From: Acidobacteriota bacterium
GTDB lineage: Bacteria; Acidobacteriota; Blastocatellia; Pyrinomonadales; Pyrinomonadaceae
DNA length: 8,706 nt
Assembly: GCA_016715115.1 (NCBI GenBank)
Contig: JADKBM010000010.1
Location: 1-8,706, forward strand
Direction: 5' to 3'
Shown: piece by piece, positions 1 through 7,059 of the stretch
Layout of the letters: each line of letters begins with the position of its first letter
Position numbering within the stretch: the first letter of the stretch is position 1
Translations under genes and position numbers: made by a program
The notes under the pieces: model-generated
Databases searched by the model: none
What the model was told of the DNA's origin: nothing
Seen by the model: only the letters and a program-made list of their open reading frames with translations

Positions 1-1
1 G

Positions 2-3000
2 CTTCGTTTTCAGATTTCGGATTATTTTACGTTCGGCGGTCTTCTGGTCGAGGATATTCTGTCGGACGGACAGGAGTTTCAGATCAAATCGGCGACTTTC
101 CGTGTGACCGACAAAAACGGGACGACGAGCGGAAGCTTCGAAGAAGGCGTAAATCTTGAGGCGAAAAAATCGCACAAAGTTAAATGTAAAAAGGTGAACG
201 GCGGCGCGAATCGGTTTACAGCTTTCGAAGGCGATCGCCGGAAACGCCGGCGGCAAGCCGTTTCACGATTCCGGATCATCGTCGGCGGCAATAACGGAAC
301 TTCCGAGTATCCCGGCCGAAGGTGAAATCGTATTTCTCGTCAAGATCAACGACGAGTTCGACTTTCAGGGGCCAAAGGAAAAACGCTTCGTCGATAAAGA
401 AGATCCGCTCAATAACTGCGTTACGATTTCGGTGGTGATGGAAAACTCAGACGGCAATCGAAACTGCTCGGTTTTCGTTGTTCGGACGATAGTTCGACAT
501 CGACGATCATCAAACCCGGAGTTCTCACAAAAGAAGTCGTCGCGCGTAACGGAGATCCGATAAAACCGGCGGACGGCAATCCGCCGCGATTCGCCGCGGG
601 CGATACGATCACGTTTCGGATCACGAAAACCGTGCCGTCCGGAGATTGGGAAGATATGGTAATCAAGGATTGGTTTCCGATGCCCGCGCTGAAAATCGCG
701 TCATTAAACACCGCGCTTCCGCCGTGCGGCGGCGGCAACTTCCCTGCCGCAAACAGTATGTGTTACGAATCGGTCGACACGGTTACCGCGGGACTATTAA
801 CGGTTACCGCAGGACAATTACCGGCGGTGAGCACTTTACAAAGCGACAATAGCGTCAGTTTCAATTACGGGACGCGAAATGATCCGGCCAATCAGCAGGC
901 CGTCATCAGCATCTTGATTTCGCTGACCTTCACGACCGATCCATATGCCGACGGGCTTTCGTTTCTCAATGAGGCGCGCGAGTGCGAATCGAACACCTTC
1001 GGCACGACATTCTGCCAGATCGCGGTTGCGCCGTTCGTTCTGACGGAACCGAATCTGAAGGTAACGAAGGCGTGATCGCGACAAGCAATCCTTTCGCGAT
1101 TTTTCGAGAATCCTCCGATTCTGCCGTCGCCGCTGGCGTTGAACACCGGTTTAATGCCGCCATCGAGTCTTCTCGGGCCGAACGATTGTCTGGGACCGAA
1201 TCAGACGACACCGCCTCCGCCAGGAGCCTGTAATGCGATTTGGTCGCCGTCGCTAAATTCGACGATGCTCGGAACCGGCGGCTTCAACGCGGACGTCAAA
1301 AACGTCGATGCGAACGATTGGATAACGTACGGCGTCGTCGTCGAAAACCGCGGATCGGGATTGAACGGGGCGTTCAACGTGGTTCTGAACGACTCGTCAA
1401 CTATTCCTGTTACCCCTGTGATTGCGACCGGCCTTCGCGCGCACGACGGCAATCGAAATTGGTTGGAACGCATTCCTGCAATCCCGACCGGGTTCCCGAT
1501 GGCCTTAAAGGATCCGGGCACAACGCCGGTCGATCCCGGCAGTCTCGACCGTTTTTCATTGACGAGCGGAAACAATCTCGCGGTCGTTACCTACAGTTAT
1601 CGTTTGCCGCCTGGTGCGCTCACGAAAATCGGGACGTGCTACACGAATACTTCGGCACTGCAGTCATATACGGCGAGCCTGACGGGCCAAAACGGCGTCG
1701 CCGCGGGCTTCGGCGAACGTCTCGGAAAGCCAAAGCGTGCGTCAATCCGACGCTGACGAAATCGATCGTCGCGACTTCCGAAGCTCATACCGCGCCGCAA
1801 GTCTCGACTGTTCCGCAAACCGCGGCGAATACACCGCGCGTCGCGATCGGCGAGGTCGTCCGATATCGCCTTCAAGTTAGAATTCCTGAAGGAACGAGCA
1901 GCAGTTTCACGGTCCGCGACGCTCTGCCGGCGGGAATGCGATATCTCGCGGGCAGTGCGCGGCTACGTTTCGTTTCGGCTACACCGGTTTCGGTTTTGCG
2001 GGCAAGTTTATTAATGCCGCCGGGATTTTTGGACAGCAGGGAAGCGAGGCGAATGTTAATACGATCACGCCGACGGTAATTCCCGCCACAGGTTAGCGAC
2101 CAGAGCAATTGCGGCACCGGCGGCCCTGTCGATTTCAAGCTCGGCGGCGTCCGAAACAATGAAAACGACCCGAATCAGGATTCGCCGTCATCAAATTCTC
2201 GGCGCTTGTTTGCAATGTCCCCGGCAATTTCGACAGCAAACCGCTCAAGAACACGTCGGCGGTTATCGTGGACGGACAGTCGTTTGCCAACGAAAACGAC
2301 ATCAACGTCTGATTGTCGTCGAACCGAATCTGACGGGTTACAAAGAAACTTACCGCCCCGACGCTCAACGGCAGCCCGACTTCGTTTGAAATCACGGTTA
2401 AAAACACGAGCGCGGTCACCGCATTCGACGTCGAAATCGGCGATCAGCTTCCGGTTGGTTTCGTTCTTTCCGGAGCGCCGTCGGTCGTGAGTTCTTCCGC
2501 GGCTTGTTTGCCGCCACCGCCGACGCCAGCGAACGGTACGAATGGTTTCACCGTCGCGCAAATGCCCGCCGGCTGCCAGGTTGTTGTGCGCTACAACGCG
2601 ATCGTTCAGGGCGCGTGCCAGACAGAGCGCGAAAACATCGGATTCGCGACATTCACGAGCCTTCCGGGACTTCGCGGAACAAGCAACGCGACGCCGGGAA
2701 CTTCGGGAGCGACCGACGGCGAACGCAACGGCACGACGCCGCCCTTGGCGACAAACGTTGCCGCCGCACAAGCCTCCTGTTCGATTCAGAATCGAATGCG
2801 TCGGGCCGGACGGACGACTCTTGGTCAAAGTTGTCGTCAAAAATCTTCCCCGGATTCACGGCGCCGGCGTCTGCGCAGTACGTTTTCAATATCGCCTGCT
2901 CCGGCAGCGGTCCGAATCAAACCTTTACGCTAACGCAAGCAAATCCGGGCACCACGTTCGGTCCGATGCCGGCCGGACGAGTTGTACGGTGACGGGAAAA

Positions 3001-3190
3001 TCCATTGCCGACGATGCCAAGCGCGACTTGTCCGCTCGTCGGCTGGTTCCCGCCGATCTTCAGTAAACCGATGCCGATCGTCATTCCGCCGGGGCAAACC
3101 GAAACGGTCGAAGTCGAAAACCGCTACGGCTGTCTCGCGGGAAGCAGTCAAAATACGATGGGCGAATCACTCTTGGACGTTGGAATGTAG
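2..3190 (+). CDS. DUF11-repeat surface/secreted protein, C-terminal part, multiply frameshifted
   Basis: A long repetitive extracellular protein of the DUF11 / isopeptide-forming fimbrial type; the start lies left of the window. Coding sense moves between the three plus frames: frame 2 (2 to ~205), frame 3 (~205-475), frame 2 (~480-1730, with a brief break near 1073-1100), frame 1 (~1730-1965), then rapid switching to frame 2 at the stop at 3188-3190. Repeat units each open with a similar phrase: KPGVLTKEVVA (~510), EPNLKVTKA (~1050), NPTLTKSIVA (~1740), VEPNLTGYK (~2315). Each continues as a beta-rich domain, such as TFRITKTVPSGDWEDMVIKD and FTVRDALPAGMRYL. The last ~120 residues (LVKVVVKNLP, FTLTQANPGTTFGPMPAG, SCTVTE) resemble DUF5979. 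No LPXTG motif or C-terminal membrane anchor is seen. About a dozen frameshifts suggest sequencing error, but a pseudogene cannot be excluded. Likely role, inferred from family: cell-surface adhesion or structure. Confidence 0.8.
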
Positions 3191-3195
3191 GGAGA
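3190..3195 (+). promoter_or_regulatory. Ribosome binding site of the small secreted protein
   Basis: GGGAGA lies directly after the stop of the DUF11 gene and 6-7 bases before the ATG at 3202. It fixes that ATG as the start, although the next in-frame codons hit a stop because of an apparent base loss in the A run. Confidence 0.65.
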
Positions 3196-3201
3196 AATTT
3201 T

Positions 3202-3590
3202 ATGAAAAGTACCTTTTGTTAGCGACGATGTTTTTTGCAGTGTTTTTGACGGTTGCGGCGTCCGAAACGCGGGCGCAGCTTAATGGCACGGTCGTTTACA
3301 CCCAAGGCGCGATGACGGGACAAGCAACCGTGGCCGGGAAACTTTGGGGAAACAAATGGATGCGGTTTAAGTTCAAGTTTATGAACGGCAAACCCGGTTT
3401 CAACATCATCGAAAAAGCCGGACTGACGAGATTCACGTGGACGCTTCGCGACCCCGACGGCGCGATCGTCACCGATTTCGAGGCCCCGCTCAATAAGCCC
3501 GGAGTTTACGCGTTGGTTTTTCGACTGAAACCCGCATACGCGACGAACAGTCCCAAGCGAAGTTTCAAGATGGTGATCCAGCTCGAATGA
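3202..3590 (+). CDS. Small secreted protein of unknown function, one frameshift in the signal peptide
   Basis: A protein of about 129 residues. As written, ATG AAA AGT runs into a stop after six codons; restoring one A in the AAAA run gives MKKYLLLATMFFAVF, a clear signal peptide ending near the TRAQ cleavage region. From about 3208 to 3590 the frame is open without further breaks. The mature part is a compact, beta-looking chain of about 105 residues with KLWGNKWMRFKFKF and FTWTLRDPDGAIVTDFEAP, basic and aromatic, with no cysteines or known motif. It sits 11 bases behind the DUF11 gene and is probably cotranscribed, so it may be an accessory of that surface protein (inference). I do not recognise the family. 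The signal peptide call is strong; the function is unknown. Confidence 0.8.
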
Positions 3591-3737
3591 TCGATGATTC
3601 TTTTTCATTCGGAATTTCGGATTAGGAGGTCCAATCGGCGGGCGGACGGCGGGCCCGAGAAAAGCAGTTTGTGCGATCTAGGCGGTTCTGTCGGCCTCTC
3701 CGTGAGGTACGGCCCGAAAGGGTCGCCCCGAGGCGGT

Positions 3738-3871
3738 GATCGGAGCCCGCGTAGCGGGTGTCAGCGTGTAGCCCGCAGCGCCAGCTGCGGGGGAGCTGGC
3801 GCCAAGATATGATCGGAGCTCGCGTAGCGGGTGACAGAATCCCGTCCGTCTGTCGACCGCTACGCGGGCTC
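3738..3871. repeat. REP-like palindromic repeat cluster
   Basis: Two direct copies of a 27-base unit, GATCGGAGCYCGCGTAGCGG followed by GTGWCAG, lie at 3738-3764 and 3811-3837 and differ at two positions. A shorter inverted copy (CCGCTACGCGGGCTC, exact reverse complement of the core of the first copy) lies at 3857-3871. The core is itself partly palindromic. The arrangement of tandem and inverted copies outside genes matches REP/REPIN-type intergenic repeats. No transposase is nearby. Confidence 0.7.
3772..3802. repeat. Two mutually exclusive hairpins inside the REP-like cluster
   Basis: CCCGCAGC (3772-3779) pairs perfectly with GCTGCGGG (3784-3791) around a GCCA loop. The overlapping GCGCCAGCT (3778-3786) pairs perfectly with AGCTGGCGC (3794-3802) around a G-rich seven-base loop. 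Because they share 3778-3786, only one can form at a time in a single strand. Confidence 0.6.
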
Positions 3872-4011
3872 GGGGCAATGAGCCGCCCCGGATCCGACTC
3901 CAGACGAAGAAACCGCGTCTTATCGATTGGGCACGCCCGGCAGATCAAATTCCCCGACCCGTATCGCTCTACTAGGCGGTGTCAAAACACTCGGCTTTGC
4001 CCTCACTATCG

Positions 4012-4280
4012 ATGTTGCCACTAGCTTCAGAGGTTGCTGTGTCAAAAGGCGCTTCGAAAAAGGGATTCCATGAATTGCTTTTCGTTTTAAGGAACGGATC
4101 GGAGTGACAAGAAGACCTCGGCTTTAGCCGAATGTTGGGCTAAAGCCCTGACACAGTTGAATTTATTTGTATCCGTCAGCTAAAGCAGACGGCAATTCAT
4201 AAGACAACTTATCACTAGCAATCACTCTGAAAAACGCGATGTCGGCATTTTGACACAGCCTCTGAAGCTGGTGGCAACAT
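4012..4280. mobile_element. MITE-like element with ~33-bp terminal inverted repeats
   Basis: The left end (4012-4047, starting ATGTTGCCACTAGCTTCAGA and ending TGTGTCAAAA) is the near-perfect inverse of the right end (4248-4280, starting TTTTGACACAGCC and ending GGTGGCAACAT). They differ by one substitution and a three-base insertion in the left arm. The 269-bp body has no open reading frame, only nested hairpins. Non-autonomous elements of this shape are normally moved by a transposase encoded elsewhere. No clear target-site duplication is seen, which weakens the mobile reading; an old insertion or a structured repeat remains possible. Confidence 0.6.
4070..4200. repeat. Inner nested inverted-repeat unit with two TAAAGC hairpins
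   Basis: Inside the larger element, ATGAATTGC (4070-4078) and GCAATTCAT (4192-4200) are exact inverses. Between them, GGCTTTAGCC (4120-4129) pairs perfectly with GGCTAAAGCC (4138-4147), and CCGTCAGC...GCAGACGG (4173-4192) forms a second hairpin with one mismatch around TAAA. The nesting suggests one repeat inserted in another, or one element with a cruciform-like core. Confidence 0.6.
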
Positions 4281-4318
4281 TGAACCTTCGAATTTGATTC
4301 GGACTTAGAGTGGAGTCC

Positions 4319-4389
4319 TCAAATTCCTGAAATTCTGAAATCTCTGAAATCTCCGAGGTCTCTGAAATTTGCGGAATCATCAAATTCCT
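4319..4389. repeat. CTGAAAT microrepeat tract
   Basis: An A/T-rich tract built of imperfect tandem copies of TCTCTGAAA/TTCTGAAAT, with period near 9-10, bounded by two exact copies of TCAAATTCCT (4319-4328 and 4380-4389). It overlaps the likely 3' end of the minus-strand peptidase gene. Read through on the minus strand it would add a repetitive FRD-type tail, so it could alter the C-terminus. Confidence 0.55.
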
Positions 4390-5617
4390 TTACCCATCCA
4401 GCTTGATCCCAAACGCCTTTCATCACGTCGCTGATCGAATTGGCGACGCCGCAGGATTCGATCTTCGGGTTTGCTGATAACGATGTTTTCGAGGTCGACG
4501 GGCTTCTTCGACGTCGGAAAATTGCAGCGAGCTCTTTCGGGCGCGCGAAGATGAGTCCCCTCCGCGTGATTTTTCATCGTCGACGACGAGCGATCCGCTG
4601 TCGCCGCCCTTGACGAAGCTTGAGCGGTCGGTCGGAACGATCAGAAACTGGTCCTTGAACAACGCATCGGTGCGGCGGGCCGAGTATTTGACCCAGATGC
4701 TGAGATGGATCGAGAAGACCCGGCCGCGAGTATAGCCCGTCGTGCGGCCGAATTTTGGCAGTCGGACCGAAGGGTAACGGATTCTTTTTCGCAGAAATCC
4801 CGTGGATGGCGCCGCGATGCGCGGAATCTCGGCACTATAAGCCCGGCGGCGGTCAATGCGCGCGATAGCAGCGTCCACGAAATTCGGATTCTCGACGTCT
4901 CCGCCAAATTCGATCGGTCTCACGTCGACAAGTTCCGCGACGGGCCGGCCTGAAGAAGAATCCCCCGGACTCGGTTGTTGACGAGATCCGAATCGTCCTT
5001 TTTCAGCCCGTGAGAGATCGGCAAAAACACGCGCGTCGACAGCAGATACACATCGTTTTTCAAAAAGCCTGCTTGGCCCGCGGAAAATAGATTCGGCGAA
5101 AGAAATACCTGATCGTCCTGAACTCTCCGGTCAAGTTGGCATTCGCGGCGCTGATCCCGCCTGTTAGAACGTCGTGCCCGCCCCGTGTACGGTCGATCTC
5201 AGTTTGCGTTCAAAATCAGCGCGGGCATCTCGTAATGAGACGATCGGAGTTCACGGAACTCCGCTGGGCAGTAATCGCGTCGGCGGATTCTGACATCTCG
5301 CCGTTCGCATCCTCAACGAAAACCTGAATGCAATAGTCGTTGCCTCCGTCGATCTTTCCGACTCCAATGGCAAATGGTAATGTTCGCCGATCTACGTTTC
5401 TTCAGCCATCTTTGGGTCAGTTCGTTCTCGCCGAAATCGCCTTTTTCAATCCACGCAGATTCGACAGCGCATTTTTTCCGTATCTCACTCGTTCGAGGAT
5501 CTGTTTCGCAAGATATCCGGCAAGTATCGAGGCGACGAGGATCGCGGCTACGGCTGTGATCGGCGTCCAATAATCCGCGACTTCGGTCGGCGAAAGCTTT
5601 TCGGGCTCAACCGTCAA
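4380..5617 (-). CDS. Trypsin-like serine peptidase with N-terminal membrane helix, multiply frameshifted
   Basis: A chymotrypsin-fold (clan PA) peptidase reconstructed over several minus frames. In protein order: a membrane helix (WTPITAVAAILVASILAGYL, ~5500-5570) followed by basic residues; ELTQRWLKK, FAIGVGKIDGGNDYCIQVFV (~5310-5440), the usual N-terminal strand of this family; LTGGISAANANLTG (~5115-5140); NDVYLLST then RVFADLSRA (~5005-5060), the histidine region; NFVDAAIARI with catalytic Asp at 4873-4875; KFGRTTGYTRGRV; and KGGDSGSLVVDD with catalytic Ser at 4597-4599. It ends with GLIFA and VANSISDVMKGV. The catalytic His position reads Arg (codon near 5029-5033). The start is uncertain: TTG at 5617 is only the first codon of the open frame. 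The end is at 4380 or 4319 depending on frame. The helix could belong to a separate small gene. Peptidase identity is firm; substrate unknown. Confidence 0.8.
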
Positions 5618-5710
5618 CGACGCGGTCGGAGTCGGCGATCTCCGCGGATTCAGTGTTGATCTGACACCCGGATGAATTTATTCAGATTTGAATTCCTAAT
5701 GCATTAACGT

Positions 5711-5887
5711 ATGAATTCCCCAAGGCTCGAATTTGAAATCTCGTTGCCGTTGTCGTTCGAATTGCTTAGTTTCGTATCGGAGGTTCTCGACGGATCCCGC
5801 GTTGGTTCTGCAATCGCGGGCAAATTGGGTTTAAAGAAGGCGAATCCGAACGCCGGTCGCGGCAGAATCCGATTCGAAGTTCAATAA
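5711..5887 (+). CDS. Possible small hypothetical protein (58 aa)
   Basis: An unbroken plus-strand ATG-to-TAA frame of 58 codons. The product begins MNSPRLEFEISLPLSFELL, with alternating hydrophobic stretches in the first half and a glycine/basic tail (KANPNAGRGRIRFEV). It contains no cysteine, signal peptide or known motif. There is no evident Shine-Dalgarno site before the ATG, and it is the only plus-strand candidate in this half of the window. In a region with so many frameshifts an intact 58-codon frame is mildly notable, but chance is possible. It overlaps a competing minus-strand candidate. Confidence 0.35.
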   Translation: MNSPRLEFEISLPLSFELLSFVSEVLDGSRVGSAIAGKLGLKKANPNAGRGRIRFEVQ

Positions 5888-6012
5888 ACCATCCCAGTTT
5901 CTAAGCATATGGATGAACACAAATTGATCGATCGCCGATGCTTCCAACGAAAACATCCAAGTTTCTCCATCGAAAAGAGCGTCTTGCGAAGGTCAACACC
6001 AAAACGTCTCAT
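5831..6012 (-). CDS. Possible small hypothetical protein (~60 aa) with one frameshift
   Basis: From ATG at 6010-6012 the minus strand reads MRRFGVDLRKTLF. Adding one T to the TTTT run near 5965 then joins it to DGETWMFSLEASAIDQFVFI and on to a TAA at 5831-5833. The product looks protein-like (two Trp, aromatic and acidic residues), its orientation agrees with the neighbouring minus-strand genes, and the required correction is the same homopolymer type seen elsewhere. No Shine-Dalgarno site is visible, the inverted repeat at 6024-6064 lies just upstream, and third-position GC is low. It competes with the plus-strand frame over 5831-5887. Not recognised. Confidence 0.35.
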
Positions 6013-6023
6013 CGTGCTTAGGA

Positions 6024-6064
6024 CTTGGCGAACTTTGCGCGGCACTCACGCAAAGTTCGCCAAG
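6024..6064. repeat. Perfect 16-bp inverted repeat with 9-base loop
   Basis: CTTGGCGAACTTTGCG (6024-6039) and CGCAAAGTTCGCCAAG (6049-6064) are exact inverses around CGGCACTCA. The stem is far longer than expected by chance. It lies about 70 bases beyond the stop of gene B on the minus strand, where an operon terminator or 3' stabilising stem could sit, but no T run follows on either strand. A dispersed palindromic repeat is equally possible. Confidence 0.75.
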
Positions 6065-6134
6065 ATCGCGGAGGCAGGGCAAGCACCCGTAATGTCGCGA
6101 TATTCGAACCCGCAAGACGACCCACTAAACAAAA

Positions 6135-6410
6135 CTATCGATCGAGGACTTGTTCACCCGCGCCGCGTGGTGCAGAAATTCCGTCCGATGACCGGACCGC
6201 CCGAATCGCTTCGCTTTCGTCTTGCGGCACGAGTTCAAACTTCAAGGCCAGCTCTTTTTGTCACGCAAGAACTGGGATAGCAGACCGGAAGATCGTTGAG
6301 CATCGCATCCGGATCGGGATCGACGTTTGAGATCTCGATCTTGTAGGGCAAACCCTCACGGCGTTTGAGCGCGATGGTGTGTCGCACACATCGCCGCAGG
6401 AGATCGTCAC
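6135..6410 (-). CDS. Gene B: small uncharacterised protein (~91 aa), frameshifted
   Basis: Starts at GTG 6408-6410, whose last two bases plus the next A form the TGA of gene A (GTGA overlap), a strong sign of translational coupling. The reconstructed chain begins VTISCGDVCDTIALK, continues LPYKIEISNVDPDPDAMLND, LSQFLRDKKELALKFELVPQ and DESEAIRAVRSSDG, and stops at TAG 6135-6137. At least three small indels (near 6390, 6285 and in the AAAAA run near 6257) are needed. The product is acidic, cytoplasmic-looking, with two N-terminal cysteines (CGDVC spacing) and no signal or membrane segment. I do not recognise a family. Its place in the same run as gene A and the CHAT peptidase suggests a role with them, for example adaptor or regulator (inference). 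Confidence 0.6.
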
Positions 6411-6979
6411 AAAACCTCATCCGGGTCGAGATTGACGCCCATCGTTTCGGCGAGATAGCCGAACGGCTCCGACTTTCGTCCGCGATCTTTGTCGAAACAC
6501 GGCGTCTTGGCGTGATCTGGCTCGCTGACGGCATCACGGCGTAATAGAGACCGCCGTGAATTGAAGCCGCGTCACGCCGGCCGCGAATCGACGAACGCGG
6601 CGTTAGTTTCAAGTCCCGCGCCGTGCAGTTCGCCGCCTTCGAGGTTTACGATCCAGCGAAAGTCATTCTCGTCGCTCGCGGAGTAATCCAAGCGGTCAAA
6701 ACCGTCTCCCAGAAATATCTCGCAACCGGCGGATTTCGACGCACCGCCGATCTCGATCGCCGTCACGTCCGCCGGATCGAATTCGGGCAGTTCGATTTCA
6801 GCATAACGAAACGCATCTTTCCTGACACTTCTCAAACTCGGACGCATCACCCAACTGACAATTTGTGATTTCCGCTTCTAATGATCGCCGTTTCGTTGCG
6901 TCCTCGACGGAAATGAAACAAGTGATCTTGAGCCCCGAGCCTGCACGAAGGCGGTCGCTGTCTTTCTTGATACCGGCAT
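6407..6979 (-). CDS. Gene A: uncharacterised ~190-aa protein downstream of CHAT, frameshifted
   Basis: Lies 80 bases after the CHAT stop. An AGGAG site (6991-6995) precedes ATG 6977-6979, but the better-looking frame (YAGIKKDSDRLRAGSGLKIT) is open further back, to TTG 7002-7004, so the start is uncertain. Protein order: LKITCFISVEDATKRRSLEA, then after a shift near 6830 FRYAEIELPEFDPADVTAIE, then DYSASDENDFRWIVNLEGGE and LHGAGL. After shifts near 6600 and 6520 come HGGLYYAV and a conserved-looking tail (RKSEPFGYLAETMGVNLDPD), with stop TGA 6407-6409 overlapping gene B. It has no signal peptide, membrane helix or catalytic motif. It reads as a soluble, mostly beta protein. The family is not recognised. 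Coupling with gene B and adjacency to CHAT suggest a partner or substrate role (inference). Confidence 0.65.
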
Positions 6980-6990
6980 AAAAATGTAAT

Positions 6991-6995
6991 CTCCT
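6991..6995 (-). promoter_or_regulatory. Ribosome binding site before gene A
   Basis: AGGAG on the minus strand, 11 bases before ATG 6977-6979. It favours that ATG, although the protein-like frame in this stretch is offset by one base, implying an indel in or just after the TTTTT run next to the ATG. Confidence 0.5.
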
Positions 6996-7059
6996 CTTTT
7001 TCAAAATAATCGTGTAATTCTTCCTGGATATGTGCTGTTGCTGCCCAAATCGTAACGGT

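Larger units (their letters stand above)
3591..4379. other. Non-coding, repeat-rich spacer
   Basis: About 790 bases between the plus-strand surface operon and the minus-strand peptidase gene, so two transcription units converge here. I see no convincing gene: the open frames present run through palindromic repeats. It holds the REP-like cluster at 3738-3871, an inverted-repeat element at 4012-4280 and a microrepeat tract from 4319. A short GAAA-capped hairpin (GGCCC/GGGTC) lies at 3711-3724. No clear rho-independent terminator with a T tract was found for either side. Confidence 0.7.
5618..6134. other. Spacer between peptidase gene and gene B
   Basis: About 500 bases between two minus-strand genes. 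It contains the perfect inverted repeat at 6024-6064, two weak opposing small ORFs (described separately), and near 5690-5718 a short palindromic patch: TAATGCATTA (5697-5706) flanked by two GAATTC sites. The patch lies 5' of the peptidase gene and could be part of its promoter or operator, but no clear -35/-10 pair stands out. Confidence 0.5.

Noticed and set aside
1240..2079. A single 279-codon plus-strand protein in frame 1
   Set aside because: Only about 1730-1965 of this frame is DUF11-like; the earlier part is an Arg-rich shadow of the real frame 2 and the last part diverges after another frameshift.
2175..2840. A 221-codon minus-strand open frame
   Set aside because: It is antisense to strong DUF11 sequence, is rich in Arg and low-complexity, and shows no domain; a shadow of the real plus-strand gene.
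3584..3612. Rho-independent terminator after the small secreted protein
   Set aside because: A GAATGATCGATGATTC near-palindrome precedes TTTTT, but it has no loop and one central mismatch, so a stable stem is doubtful.
3738..3871. CRISPR array
   Set aside because: Only two direct copies and one inverted copy, with irregular spacing and no cas genes; it fits REP-like repeats.
3594..3948. Small genes on either strand in the spacer
   Set aside because: The open frames run through palindromic repeat units, which read open on both strands; no ribosome binding site or protein-like sequence.
4012..4280. Insertion sequence with a transposase
   Set aside because: Terminal inverted repeats are present but the interior has no coding frame, so only a non-autonomous element is supported.
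5909..6330. Plus-strand proteins of 101-123 codons
   Set aside because: They run through the perfect inverted repeat and are antisense to gene B; composition is Arg-rich and shadow-like.
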